The notes under the pieces are model-generated. The model was not told where the DNA came from. It saw nothing but the letters and a program-made list of their open reading frames with translations, and ran no database searches. From assembly GCF_027706845.1 (NCBI RefSeq), contig NZ_JAQGCZ010000012.1, positions 1 through 64,000 of the forward strand: a stretch of 64,000 nt of DNA, read 5' to 3'. Shown in pieces: positions 51,416 to 60,453 of this stretch. Each line of letters starts with the position of its first letter. Position 1 is the first letter of the stretch. The stretch comes from Mycolicibacterium sp. BiH015 (GTDB lineage Bacteria > Actinomycetota > Actinomycetes > Mycobacteriales > Mycobacteriaceae). The position numbers were made by a program, and so were the translations under genes.

Positions 51416-52204
51416 ATGCAGTTTGCGGTGGAGGACGCGCTCGACGAGCTCTATACCGCCAGACCCGAGGACTTCACGGCGCTGCGGACCAAGTTGGCTG
51501 CGGCGGCCAAGAAGAGCGGCGATGCGGATGCGGCGCGGCGGATCACCGGCAGCCGCAAACCGACGGCGGCGGCGTGGGTGGTCAACGCCTTTGCCCTGCA
51601 GGGAACCGCCAGGGCCGAGCTGACCGATCTCGGCACGCGGCTGCGCGAGGCGCATGCGGCGATGGACGGCGAGGCGATCCGCGCGCTGACCGCCGAGCAG
51701 CGCAGGCTCGTCGACGAGCTCACCCGCACCGCACTGCGCAACAGCGGTCTCGCGTCTCCGTCGGCCGCACTGCGTGACGACGTCACGTCCACATGGCAGG
51801 CCGCCGTCGCCGACCCGGATGTCGCCGCGCGGCTCGGTCGCCTCGCGAAGGCGGAGCAGTGGTCGGGATTCGGGGACTTCGGGTTCACGGCCGCGGTCGG
51901 GCCGGGACCCAAGAAGTCCGAGCCGAAGAAGGCGGAGCCGAAGAAGGACCAGCCCAAGAAGGCCGAGCCGGACCGGCGCGCCCTGGCCGCCGCCGAGCGC
52001 GCGAAGGCCGACGCCGACGCCGCGCTCACCGAGCTGCAGTCCGACCTTGCGACCGCACGCCTCAAACACCAGGACGCGCAGCGCAGGCTGGCTGCCGCCG
52101 AGCAGGCGCTGACGGCGGCCGAGGACGCGTACGCCGCGGGAAAGCAGGCCAGCAGGGACGCCGCCGATGCCGTCAAGGCGGCCAGGAAAGCCGTCCGCGG
52201 CTGA
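51416..52204 (+). CDS. Ala/Lys-rich coiled-coil protein of unknown function
   Basis: The 262-residue protein has a helical N-terminal domain (about 1-155) with the opening DALDELYTARPEDFTALR. A Lys/Pro/Glu repeat linker (PKKxE units, about 162-185) and an Ala-rich C-terminal coiled coil (about 185-260) follow. This resembles nucleoid or envelope scaffold proteins in composition only. It has no signal peptide. ATG 51416 is supported by the family-like start and by the gap to kup. A long inverted repeat follows 17 bases after the stop. Confidence 0.75.
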   Translation: MQFAVEDALDELYTARPEDFTALRTKLAAAAKKSGDADAARRITGSRKPTAAAWVVNAFALQGTARAELTDLGTRLREAHAAMDGEAIRALTAEQRRLVDELTRTALRNSGLASPSAALRDDVTSTWQAAVADPDVAARLGRLAKAEQWSGFGDFGFTAAVGPGPKKSEPKKAEPKKDQPKKAEPDRRALAAAERAKADADAALTELQSDLATARLKHQDAQRRLAAAEQALTAAEDAYAAGKQASRDAADAVKAARKAVRG

Positions 52205-52220
52205 CGTCCCGCCGGCCGCT

Positions 52221-52279
52221 GCGAGTGCACGGTTTGTGACGTTCGCACCCGAACTTTCCATCACAATCCGTGCATTCGC
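52221..52279. repeat. Imperfect 19-bp inverted repeat (REP-like)
   Basis: The arms 52221-52239 and 52261-52279 pair over 19 bases with two mismatches around a 21-base loop. It could terminate the coiled-coil gene, but its length and symmetry also fit a dispersed palindromic element of the kind scattered between mycobacterial genes. Only one copy lies in this window. Confidence 0.6.
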
Positions 52280-52389
52280 GGACCCCGCTGCCGTGAGGAC
52301 GTGTCGGGCGATATGTTCCCAGCAACGTCGCCGCCACGCGGCGCGGTAAGCGAAATGCTCAGCGCCACGCTTAAATTCGGGAGTTCGCC

Positions 52390-53694
52390 ATGGAGAACGA
52401 CATCCGCCGGGTGGTGACGGGAGCCTCGATCGGCAATGCGGTCGAGTGGTTCGACTTCGCCATCTACGGGTTCCTCGCGACGTACATCGCCGCGCACTTC
52501 TTCCCCGAGGGTAACGAGACTGCGGCTCTGCTGAACACGTTCGCGATCTTCGCCGCGGCGTTCTTCATGCGTCCGCTCGGCGGGTTCTTCTTCGGTCCGC
52601 TCGGCGATCGGATCGGCCGCCAGAAGGTGCTCGCGATCGTCATCCTGCTGATGTCGGGCGCCACGCTGTGCATCGGGCTGCTTCCCACCTACCAGGCGAT
52701 CGGCGTCGCCGCGCCGCTGCTGCTGCTCGTGCTGCGATGCCTCCAGGGATTCTCGGCGGGCGGAGAATACGGCGGCGGCGCGGTGTACCTCGCCGAGTTC
52801 GCCCGCGACCAGAACCGTGGTCTGACGATCACGTTCATGGCGTGGTCGGGCGTGGTCGGCTTCCTGCTCGGCTCGGTCACGGTGACGGTGCTGCAGGCGC
52901 TGCTGCCCGCCGCGGCGATGGACAGCTACGGCTGGCGCATCCCGTTTCTGATCGCCGGTCCGCTGGGACTGGTCGGGCTCTACATCCGGCTGCGGCTCGG
53001 CGACACGCCCCAGTTCGCCGAGCTGAACAAGGCCGACCAGACGGCGGACAAGCCGCTGCGGGAGGCGCTGGGCACATCGTGGCGCCAAATTCTGCAGGTG
53101 ATCGGCCTGTTCATCGTCTTCAACATCGGCTATTACGTCGTATTCACTTTCCTGCCAACGTATTTCATCAAGACGCTGCAATTCACCAAGTCCGAGGCGT
53201 TCACCTCGATCACGTTGGCGTGCCTGGTGGCCCTCGCTCTGATCCTGCCGCTGGCCGCACTGTCGGACCGGATCGGGCGGCGTCCCCTGCTCATCGGCGG
53301 GGCGGTGGCCTTCGTACTGTTCGGCTACCCGCTGTTCCTGCTGCTGACCTCGGGGTCGCTCGTCGCCGCGATCACCGCGCACTGCCTGCTGGCGGCGATC
53401 GAGTCCGTCTACATCTCGTGCGCGGTGTCGGCCGGGGTGGAACTGTTCGCGACCCGGGTCCGGTTCAGTGGATTCTCGGTCGGCTACAACGTGTGCGTCG
53501 CCCTGTTCGGCGGCACGACGCCCTACGTCGTCACGTGGCTGACCGCCGCGACGGGAAACTCGATCGCGCCGGCCTTCTATCTGATCACCGCGGCGGCCGT
53601 GTCCCTGATGGCGGTGCTGACCCTACGTGAGACCGCGGGCCGTCCGCTGACGCAGGTGCAACCCGGGGCGGGTGCAATAGAGTCGCGAGCATGA
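52390..53694 (+). CDS. MHS-family MFS transporter (ProP/KgtP-like)
   Basis: The 434-residue protein of the metabolite:H+ symporter branch has twelve helices, an opening GNAVEWFDFAIYGFLATY and the MFS loop motif GPLGDRIGRQKVL. RCLQGFSAGGEYGGGAVYLAEF, a diagnostic MHS block, is present. Substrates of relatives are proline/betaine, 2-oxoglutarate, citrate or shikimate, so the cargo is open. ATG 52390 lies after a 185-base gap that contains the inverted repeat. The stop overlaps the next ATG by four bases. Confidence 0.9.
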   Translation: MENDIRRVVTGASIGNAVEWFDFAIYGFLATYIAAHFFPEGNETAALLNTFAIFAAAFFMRPLGGFFFGPLGDRIGRQKVLAIVILLMSGATLCIGLLPTYQAIGVAAPLLLLVLRCLQGFSAGGEYGGGAVYLAEFARDQNRGLTITFMAWSGVVGFLLGSVTVTVLQALLPAAAMDSYGWRIPFLIAGPLGLVGLYIRLRLGDTPQFAELNKADQTADKPLREALGTSWRQILQVIGLFIVFNIGYYVVFTFLPTYFIKTLQFTKSEAFTSITLACLVALALILPLAALSDRIGRRPLLIGGAVAFVLFGYPLFLLLTSGSLVAAITAHCLLAAIESVYISCAVSAGVELFATRVRFSGFSVGYNVCVALFGGTTPYVVTWLTAATGNSIAPAFYLITAAAVSLMAVLTLRETAGRPLTQVQPGAGAIESRA

Positions 53695-53957
53695 AGCTTC
53701 AGGTGTTGCCCTACGTCACCGTCGAGGTGGACGACCGGCTCCGGCGCCGGTTGCGACGTGCAGGCGAGCGGTTCCGCGTCAACGTGCGCGCGTACCTGCT
53801 CAGTGCTGCCGATGATGTCGACACCGCCGTCGACAGCGCCATCCGCCGCGTCGACTCGGTGGTCGCCGGAGTCAACAACAAGATCAGCCCGGACAGCGCG
53901 CAACAGCCCACGGAATCGCCCCGACTCAGGGTGGTCGGTGGTCGCGAGGCCTCCTAG
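53691..53957 (+). CDS. Small basic hypothetical protein
   Basis: The 88-residue protein has an Arg-rich helix (about 17-33) and an amphipathic segment (about 34-62). It has no signal or membrane segment. ATG 53691 overlaps the MHS transporter stop by four bases, so it is expressed with it. It could be a DNA- or membrane-binding accessory protein; nothing else in the sequence supports a function. Confidence 0.65.
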   Translation: MKLQVLPYVTVEVDDRLRRRLRRAGERFRVNVRAYLLSAADDVDTAVDSAIRRVDSVVAGVNNKISPDSAQQPTESPRLRVVGGREAS

Positions 53958-54002
53958 CTGCCGGACTGGGCGCTGCGCCGTGATGTGTGCTGTCCTTGTG
54001 CA

Positions 54003-54911
54003 GTGATCGGCCATGGTCTTACCGTCCTGCTGGCATTCCTGGCCGCGGTGTTCCTCGCTGTCGGCATCGTCGTCCGTCAGCGCGCCACCCTCGACGTTCC
54101 GGCCGAAGACGGCATCAGCACCGCCATGTTCCGGACGCTGCTTCGCAGGCCGCTCTGGTGGGCGGGCACCGCGTCGGCCATCGCGGGGTTCGTCTTCCAA
54201 GCTCTCGCGCTGGCCAACGGCTCGCTGCTGCTCGTGCAGCCCATCCTCGTCTCGGCGCTGCTGTTCGCCCTTCCACTGAGCGCGCGTCTGGCCCACCGTT
54301 CGGTGACCCGCGGCGAATGGGCGTGGGCGGTGCTGCTCACCGTCGCGCTTGCGGTGTTCGTGGTGCTCGCCAAGGCCAGCCCCGGCGATTACGAAGCCTC
54401 GCTGACGACGTCGACGGGGGTGGCCATCGTGTGCACGGTCGCGGTGCTGGCGTGCGTGATCGTCGCGACGCGCATCATCGGTTGGATCCGCGCTGTGCTT
54501 CTCGCGGTCGCGGTCGGCGTGCTCTTCGGTGTGGTGGCAGTGCTGACCAAGCTCGTCATGCACATGCTGACGCACGAGGGTCTGGTAGCCGTCCTGACGA
54601 CACCTGTGCTCTACCTGCTGGCATTGCTCGGTGTCATCGCCATGCTGTTGCAGCAGTCGGCGTTCCACGCCGGTTCTCTGCAGACCTCGGTGCCGACCAT
54701 GCTCGTTCTGGAACCGGTGATCGCGGTCGTCCTGGGTGCGGTGGTGCTTGGTGAACAACTCGACGTCGGGCGGTGGGACGCGGTTGCGCTGGTGATCTCG
54801 ACGATCGCGATGGCCGCGGGCACCATCGCGCTGGGCCGCGACGAGGGTGCCTACGAGGAGAGCCTCAGCGGCGGCGAGGAGTCAGCTCACGCGGCGTCGG
54901 GCAGGGGATAG
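54003..54911 (+). CDS. DMT/EamA-type membrane transporter
   Basis: The 302-residue protein has about nine hydrophobic helices in two halves and the EamA-like pattern of paired helices, including the LEPVIAVVLGAVVLGEQL motif near the end. The family exports or imports small metabolites. GTG 54003 was chosen; GTG 53985 would add six residues. It overlaps the convergent sigma factor gene by 25 bases. The C-terminal 25 residues are acidic and cytoplasmic. Confidence 0.82.
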   Translation: MIGHGLTVLLAFLAAVFLAVGIVVRQRATLDVPAEDGISTAMFRTLLRRPLWWAGTASAIAGFVFQALALANGSLLLVQPILVSALLFALPLSARLAHRSVTRGEWAWAVLLTVALAVFVVLAKASPGDYEASLTTSTGVAIVCTVAVLACVIVATRIIGWIRAVLLAVAVGVLFGVVAVLTKLVMHMLTHEGLVAVLTTPVLYLLALLGVIAMLLQQSAFHAGSLQTSVPTMLVLEPVIAVVLGAVVLGEQLDVGRWDAVALVISTIAMAAGTIALGRDEGAYEESLSGGEESAHAASGRG

Positions 54912-55453
54912 CCCCGGGTCAGCGCCAGGTCGGTCAACACGGCGCGCAGCTGCTTGCGGCCCCGGTGCAGCCGCGACATCACCGTGCCGATCGGCACGTT
55001 CATCAGCGCAGCGATCTCCTTGAACTTCCGCCCTTCGACGTCGGCGTAATAGACTGCCGTGCGGTACTTTTCGGGCAGTGCACGCATCGCCGCGGCGATC
55101 GCCGGGTCGGTGGTCGCGGCCAGCACAACGTCCTCGGTGGACCCCGCCTCGGTCCCCTGCTCGAGCAGCTGACCGTCGCTGAACTCGTCGGTGAACTGCA
55201 ACGCCGGGCGGTGCTGCTGTCTGCGGTAGGCGCTGATGTGGGTGTTGTGCATGATGCGGTACAGCCAGCCGATCAGATTGGTGCCCTCTTTGAAGCTGCC
55301 GAAGGCGGCGTAGGCCTTGGCCGCGGTCTCCTGCAGGAGGTCTTCGGCGTCGGCGTGGTCGCGGGTCAACTTGAGGGCGTGCCGACAGAGCTCGGCGAAC
55401 AGCGGAACGGCATCGCGTTCGAAACGGTGGGCGAGGAGTTCGTCGTGAGGCAT
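54887..55453 (-). CDS. ECF sigma factor, SigH/SigR-like, without adjacent anti-sigma
   Basis: This 188-residue ECF sigma factor has region 2 (DAEDLLQETAAKAYAAFGSF, then NLIGWLYRIMHNT) and region 4 (LPEKYRTAVYYADVEG, IGTVMSRLHRGRKQL) close to SigH/SigR. SigH normally lies next to rshA, a Zn-binding anti-sigma factor, but no HxxxCxxC protein is encoded on either side here. It is therefore a SigH paralogue or is controlled elsewhere. ATG 55453 is the natural start. No strong SigH-type autoregulatory promoter was found in the 85 bases upstream. Confidence 0.9.
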   Translation of the reverse strand: MPHDELLAHRFERDAVPLFAELCRHALKLTRDHADAEDLLQETAAKAYAAFGSFKEGTNLIGWLYRIMHNTHISAYRRQQHRPALQFTDEFSDGQLLEQGTEAGSTEDVVLAATTDPAIAAAMRALPEKYRTAVYYADVEGRKFKEIAALMNVPIGTVMSRLHRGRKQLRAVLTDLALTRGYPLPDAA

Positions 55454-55538
55454 GGTTGAACTCTCGCGCGTGCACGGCGCCGAGTCTGCCCTGCTGGCCC
55501 CCCAATGCGTTCCGGAGAACCGGACGTCGTACTACCGG

Positions 55539-55967
55539 TTAACCCCCATGCCAGGAGGTCCACCGACGGATCTCCACGGTGACCACCGGGCCGTCGAGCT
55601 CGATCCGCTGATACTGGGGGTACTTGGCGCGCAGCAGGGCGTACCCGGTCGCCATCTCCACGCCGCCGTGGTGGATGGTGGCGTATCCGTCGGCGCGCAC
55701 CCACCACAGCTGCGACCAGTCGTCGTCGTAGTGGTCGACGAGCAGGGTGACGGCCGGGTTGTTCTCGATGTTGACCAGCCGCCGCAGCCGTTGCGTGGAC
55801 TTGGGTTTCGCATCGACGGCGGTGTAGAGGACGTCTCGGCGGTGCTCGGGCACAGCGAACACCACCGGGACGAGGTGCGGCACGGCGTCGGCGCCGGCCG
55901 TCGCGAGCATCGCCACGGGCGCGGCGGAGAACTCGCCGGCAGCGTCGAACCCATCCGGTACGGGCAT
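55539..55967 (-). CDS. PPOX-class F420-dependent protein (TIGR03668-like)
   Basis: The 142-residue split-barrel protein has MLATAGADAVPHLVPVVFAV, the TQRLRRLVNIENNPAVTLLVDHYD block and the tail VEIRRWTSWHGG. These match the TIGR03668 group of putative F420-dependent PPOX proteins found mostly in F420-making actinobacteria. ATG 55967 is selected rather than 56006. It lies upstream of the sigma gene (85-base gap) and divergent from the second ABC importer (108-base gap). The reaction is unknown. Confidence 0.83.
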   Translation of the reverse strand: MPVPDGFDAAGEFSAAPVAMLATAGADAVPHLVPVVFAVPEHRRDVLYTAVDAKPKSTQRLRRLVNIENNPAVTLLVDHYDDDWSQLWWVRADGYATIHHGGVEMATGYALLRAKYPQYQRIELDGPVVTVEIRRWTSWHGG

Positions 55968-56075
55968 GTGACCAGGGTAGGGTTGCGAGCTGCTGGTTGG
56001 ATTCATTCACCGTCGAGTCGTGCGGCGGTAACCGCCGGGCCACTGCGTGGCCTCCTGCCCATCGGAAGGTTCGGC

Positions 56076-57203
56076 ATGCCCTTCTCCAGAGTCCTCACCG
56101 CCACGCTCGTCGCACTCCTCGTCACCGGCGCGGTCGCCTGCGCGCCGCCGGAGAAGGAGAGCACCGGCGCGCAGACCGAATCGGGCGTGAACGCCGCCGA
56201 GGCGACGTCGGCCGAGGACTTCGGTGGTATGGAGGGCCTCATCGAGGCCGCCAAAGCCGAAGGTGAGCTCAATGTGATTGCGCTGCCGCCTGATTGGGCG
56301 AACTACGGCGCAATCATCAAAGCGTTTTCCGACAAGTACGGCATCACGGTCAACTCCGCGCAGCCCGACGCCTCGAGCCAGGACGAGATCAACGCCGCCA
56401 ACCAGCAGAAGGGCCGCAGCAGCGCACCCGACGTCTTCGACCTCGGGCAGTCGGTCGCGCTGGCGAACACGTCGATGTTCGCGCCGTACAAGGTGGAGAC
56501 GTTCGACGACATCCCCGCGGCGTTCAAGGATGCCGACGGCACCTGGGTCAACGACTACGGCGGCTACATGTCGATCGGCTTCGACTCGTCGAAAGTGCCT
56601 CCGGTGACGAGCGTCAACGACCTGCTCAAGCCCGAATATCAGGGCAAAGTCGCGCTCAACGGTGACCCGACCCAGGCCGGCGCCGCGTTCTCCGGCGTGC
56701 TGATGGTGGCGCTGTCCCAAGGCGGTTCGGTCGACGACATCGCGCCGGGTGTCGAGTTCTTCCGCAAGCTCAAAGACGCGGGCAACTTCCTGCCCGTCGA
56801 CCCGACGCCCGCGACCATCGAGTCCGGACAGACTCCGGTCGTCATCGACTGGAACTACACCAATGCCGCCGAGACGAAGAAACTGCCGTCGTGGACGGTC
56901 GTGGTGCCGCCCGAGCATCCCGTCGCCGGCTACTACTATCAGGCCATCAGCAAGGATGCGCCCCACCCCGCCGCCGCACGGCTGTGGCAGGAGTTCCTCT
57001 ACAGCGACGAAGGCCAGAACCTGTTCGCCCAAGGCGGAGTTCGGCCCGTGCGCGCTGACAACATGGCTGCCGACGGCACCCTGGACCCGACCGTCGCCGC
57101 GGCGCTGCCCGTCGTCGACGGGCCGGTGACCGTGCCGACGCCTGCGCAGACCGAGGCCGCCTCGCAGTACCTGGCGCAGAACTGGGCGGCCGCAGTTGGC
57201 TGA
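56076..57203 (+). CDS. ABC importer substrate-binding lipoprotein (family 1)
   Basis: The 375-residue lipoprotein (Cys22 in GAVAC) is of the extracellular solute-binding family that includes PotD/AfuA/ThiB-like proteins. It has LIEAAKAEGELNVIALPPDW, PDVFDLGQSVAL and WNYTNAAETKK, and a C-terminal YSDEGQNLFAQGG. These proteins bind polyamines, ferric iron, thiamine or phosphonates. The aromatic and acidic lining hints at an amine, but that is weak. GGAAGG precedes ATG 56076. The next permease start overlaps its stop by eight bases. Confidence 0.88.
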   Translation: MPFSRVLTATLVALLVTGAVACAPPEKESTGAQTESGVNAAEATSAEDFGGMEGLIEAAKAEGELNVIALPPDWANYGAIIKAFSDKYGITVNSAQPDASSQDEINAANQQKGRSSAPDVFDLGQSVALANTSMFAPYKVETFDDIPAAFKDADGTWVNDYGGYMSIGFDSSKVPPVTSVNDLLKPEYQGKVALNGDPTQAGAAFSGVLMVALSQGGSVDDIAPGVEFFRKLKDAGNFLPVDPTPATIESGQTPVVIDWNYTNAAETKKLPSWTVVVPPEHPVAGYYYQAISKDAPHPAAARLWQEFLYSDEGQNLFAQGGVRPVRADNMAADGTLDPTVAAALPVVDGPVTVPTPAQTEAASQYLAQNWAAAVG

Positions 57204-58056
57204 CGTGGGTGTGGGGAGGCGGCTGCGGGATTCGCTTGCGCTGCTGCCGTTCCTGATCGTCGTGGTGATCTTCCTGATCATCCCGACGGTCACGGTCATC
57301 GTCAGCTCGGTCTACGCCGACGGGGTCTTCTCACTCGACCGCATCGCAGCGCTGTTCACCGGGACCGCGCTCACCGCGCTGGCCAACAGCGTGCTGCTGT
57401 CCGGGGCGACAGCGCTGCTCGGTGCGTTCCTCGGCGCGGTGATGGCGTGGCTGATCGTGAGCAGCCCGCCGACCTCGATGATCCGCCGCGGTGTCCTGGC
57501 GCTGTGCAGCGTGCTCGCCCAGTTCGGCGGCGTGGCACTGGCATTCGCCTTCCTGGCCACCGTCGGGCTGAACGGCGTGCTGACCCTGTGGGTGCAGCAG
57601 GCCTTCGGGTTCAACCTCGCGGGATCGGGTTGGCTGTACAGCCTGGCCGGCCTGATCCTCGTCTACACCTATTTCCAGATCCCGCTCATGGTGATCGTGT
57701 TCGTCCCTGCGCTCGAGGGCCTGCGCGACCAATGGCGGGAGGCGGCAGTCAGCCTCGGCGCGTCGACGTTCGCGTACTGGCGTGAGGTGGCGATCCCGCT
57801 GCTGACACCGGCGTTTCTGGGCTCGGCACTGTTGTTGTTCGCCAACGCATTCGCCGCGTACGCGACCGCGGCGGCGTTGGTCAGCCAGGGCAGCCCGATC
57901 CTGCCGCTGCTCATCAGGGCCTCGCTGATCAGCGAGGTGGTGCTCGGGCAGGCCGGATTCGCCTACGCGCTGGCGCTGGAGATGATCGTCGTCGTGGCGG
58001 TGGTGATGGTCGCCTACAACCTGCTGGTGCGGCGCAGTTCGCGGTGGTTGTCGTGA
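57196..58056 (+). CDS. ABC importer permease (PotB-like)
   Basis: This 286-residue permease has six helices and the EAA loop EAAVSLGASTFAYWREVAIPLL. It corresponds to the first permease of PotB/PhnU-type importers. TTG 57196 overlaps the binding-protein gene; GTG 57205 is an alternative. It ends 13 bases before the second permease. Confidence 0.9.
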   Translation: MADVGVGRRLRDSLALLPFLIVVVIFLIIPTVTVIVSSVYADGVFSLDRIAALFTGTALTALANSVLLSGATALLGAFLGAVMAWLIVSSPPTSMIRRGVLALCSVLAQFGGVALAFAFLATVGLNGVLTLWVQQAFGFNLAGSGWLYSLAGLILVYTYFQIPLMVIVFVPALEGLRDQWREAAVSLGASTFAYWREVAIPLLTPAFLGSALLLFANAFAAYATAAALVSQGSPILPLLIRASLISEVVLGQAGFAYALALEMIVVVAVVMVAYNLLVRRSSRWLS

Positions 58057-58069
58057 CGCGGCGGCTGCC

Positions 58070-58846
58070 ATGACAAAGCTTGTGCGGGGCGCACTCTGGG
58101 TCATGTTCGGGCTGGTCTTCCTCTTTCCGCTGTATGCGATGGCCGACTTCTCCACCCGCAATCTGGTGGCGGGCGGTCGCACGTGGCAGGCGTGGGCGAA
58201 CCTGGTGTCCAACGAGGCGCTGTACCAGTCGATCATCGTGTCGCTGCTGCTTGCCGTGTTCACCGTCGCAGCGATGCTGGTACTCCTCGTCCCGACGATG
58301 ATCTGGGTGCGGTTGCGCGCCCCGTGGGCCAAGGGGCTCGTCGAGTTTCTGTGTCTGCTCCCGCTGACCATTCCGGCGCTGGTGATCGTGGTGGGGCTGC
58401 GCAACGTCTACCTGTGGGTGACGTACTTTCTGGGCGAATCGGCGCTGACGCTGACCTTCGTGTACGTGATCCTGGTGCTGCCGTTCGCGTATCGGGCAAT
58501 CGATGCGGCGCTGTCGTCGATCGATCTGCAGACGCTCTCCGAGGCCGCGAGGTCGCTGGGTGCCGGATGGCTGACGACGATCACCCGCGTGGTGGTCCCC
58601 AACATCTGGTCGGGAATCCTCTCGGCCGCTTTCATTTCCATCGCGGTGGTGCTGGGCGAGTACACCATCGCGTCGCTGTCCGGTTACGAGACGCTGCAGG
58701 TGCAGATCGTGCTGATCGGCAAGAGCGACGGCCCGACCTCGGTGGCGGCCTCACTGGCCACGCTGCTGTTCGGATTCGCGCTGCTGCTGATTCTGTCGCT
58801 GGTGACGCGCGGGAGGTACCGACGAGCCCCAGGGGTGACGACATGA
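58070..58846 (+). CDS. ABC importer permease (PotC-like)
   Basis: This 258-residue permease with six helices has the EAA loop SEAARSLGAGWLTTITRVVVP. It pairs with the preceding permease as a heterodimer. ATG 58070 has no strong ribosome site and is probably coupled to the upstream gene. The stop overlaps the ATPase ATG by four bases. Confidence 0.9.
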   Translation: MTKLVRGALWVMFGLVFLFPLYAMADFSTRNLVAGGRTWQAWANLVSNEALYQSIIVSLLLAVFTVAAMLVLLVPTMIWVRLRAPWAKGLVEFLCLLPLTIPALVIVVGLRNVYLWVTYFLGESALTLTFVYVILVLPFAYRAIDAALSSIDLQTLSEAARSLGAGWLTTITRVVVPNIWSGILSAAFISIAVVLGEYTIASLSGYETLQVQIVLIGKSDGPTSVAASLATLLFGFALLLILSLVTRGRYRRAPGVTT

Positions 58847-59874
58847 CAGACGGCGTTGCAGTCGAATTGACGGACCTCACCCGCGTGTACGGGACCACCC
58901 GGGCCCTCGACGGGCTCACGCTTCACATCGAGCCGGGGGAGATGGTCGCGCTGCTCGGCCCGTCGGGCTGCGGGAAGACCACGGCGCTGCGCATCCTCGC
59001 CGGCCTCGACGAGGCGACGTCGGGAACCGTGTCGGTGGGTGGCGTCGATGTCAGCCGGGTGCCCGCCAACAAGCGCGACATGGGCATGGTGTTCCAGGCC
59101 TACAGCCTGTTTCCGCATCTCACCGTGCTCGACAACGTCGCGTTCGGATTGAAGATGCGCGGAAAAGGCAAGCAGGACAGGCTTTCCCGGGCCTCGGAGA
59201 TGCTCGATCTGGTGGGGCTGGGCGCGCTGGGCGGGCGCTACGCCAAAGAGCTCTCCGGCGGCCAACAGCAGCGGGTCGCGCTGGCCCGGGCACTGGCGAT
59301 CCAGCCGAGGGTGCTGCTGCTCGACGAACCGCTGTCGGCGCTGGACGCCAAGGTGCGCACGCAGTTGCGCGAGGAAATCCGGCGGGTGCAGCTCGAGGTG
59401 GGGACGACGACGTTGTTCGTCACCCACGACCAGGAGGAGGCGCTGGCCGTCGCCGATCGCGTCGGGGTGATGAGTCAAGGCAGGCTGGAGCAACTCGCTG
59501 CGCCCGCAGAGCTTTACGCCAATCCGGCAACGCCGTTCGTCGCGGACTTCGTCGGGCTCAACAACAAAGTGCCGGCCAGGGTTTCGGGTGCCACGGCATC
59601 GCTGCTGGGGGTGTCGGTGCCCGCGCTCCCCGGGTCCGTGGAGGGCGAGGGGGTGGCGATGGTGCGTCCCGAAGCGGTCACCGTGACCCCCGATCCGGCC
59701 GGGACGTCGACCGTGACGTCGGTGTCGTTCCTCGGCGCCATCTCCCGGGTCAACATGACGCTGGTCGACGGGTCGGCGATCAGCGCTCAGATGGCCAGTT
59801 CCGCGGCGCGCCAGTTCTCGGCCGGCGACACAGTCACCGTGGGACTCGAATCGGGCGGCGTGCTCGTGACCTAG
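58843..59874 (+). CDS. ABC importer ATPase with TOBE domain (PotA-like)
   Basis: The 343-residue ATPase has Walker A GPSGCGKTT, the Q-loop FQAYSLFPHLTV, signature LSGGQQQR, Walker B LLLDEP and H-loop VTHD. A C-terminal TOBE-like sheet domain (about 250-343) marks it as a CUT1/PotA-type subunit. It completes an importer of four genes. The stop TAG shares CTAG (59871-59874) with the stop of the phosphoribosyltransferase on the other strand. The cargo is unassigned. Confidence 0.93.
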   Translation: MTDGVAVELTDLTRVYGTTRALDGLTLHIEPGEMVALLGPSGCGKTTALRILAGLDEATSGTVSVGGVDVSRVPANKRDMGMVFQAYSLFPHLTVLDNVAFGLKMRGKGKQDRLSRASEMLDLVGLGALGGRYAKELSGGQQQRVALARALAIQPRVLLLDEPLSALDAKVRTQLREEIRRVQLEVGTTTLFVTHDQEEALAVADRVGVMSQGRLEQLAAPAELYANPATPFVADFVGLNNKVPARVSGATASLLGVSVPALPGSVEGEGVAMVRPEAVTVTPDPAGTSTVTSVSFLGAISRVNMTLVDGSAISAQMASSAARQFSAGDTVTVGLESGGVLVT

Positions 59875-60440
59875 ACGTCCTTGACGGGGTCGATGCCGAG
59901 GTCGCGGTAGGTCACCAGCGCGTGGAACGGGACGTTGCGTTTGGCGAAGCGGCCCGCGGCGACATCGCCGCGGTCGACCATCGGGATGACGCCGGTGACG
60001 ACGACGCCGAGCGGTGCGATCCGCTCCAGCGCGAGTTCAGTCGAGCCGCCTGTGCTGATCACGTCGTCGACGAGCAGCACCTTCGTGCCCGCCTCCAGCC
60101 GGGTGCCCTCGACCCACTGCTCGCGGCCGCGCTTCTTCTGCTCCTTGCGCACGGAGAACCAGGCCTTGCCGGTCACCATCGCGACACCGTGGGCGAGGGG
60201 GTCGGCCCCCATCGTCAGCCCGCCGACCGCGTCGAACTCGATGCCGTTCTCGGCGGCGAGATCGGCGACCGCCCTGGACACGATCGTCAATCGCTCACCG
60301 GTGTCGACGGCGTACTTGCCGTCGATGTAGTCGTGGCTGAGCTGCCCGCTGGCGAGCCTGAAGGGCTCCTCACGACGCTCGTGTCCGCGCGTGCGGATCA
60401 GGTCGAATGCGGCTTGCCAGGTTTCTGAGCGGTTGGACAC
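59871..60440 (-). CDS. Orotate phosphoribosyltransferase-like enzyme
   Basis: This 189-residue PRTase type I has the PRPP loop VLLVDDVISTGGST and the N-terminal FRLASGQLSHDYIDGKYAV typical of orotate phosphoribosyltransferases. Such enzymes join a base to PRPP. Mycobacteria also carry a separate pyrE, and this member could be a paralogue, so I do not assign pyrE. ATG 60440 is used. It lies tail to tail with the ABC ATPase gene, sharing CTAG, and 14 bases after the HugZ-like gene's 3' end. Confidence 0.85.
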   Translation of the reverse strand: MSNRSETWQAAFDLIRTRGHERREEPFRLASGQLSHDYIDGKYAVDTGERLTIVSRAVADLAAENGIEFDAVGGLTMGADPLAHGVAMVTGKAWFSVRKEQKKRGREQWVEGTRLEAGTKVLLVDDVISTGGSTELALERIAPLGVVVTGVIPMVDRGDVAAGRFAKRNVPFHALVTYRDLGIDPVKDV

Positions 60441-60453
60441 GCCGATATCCTAT

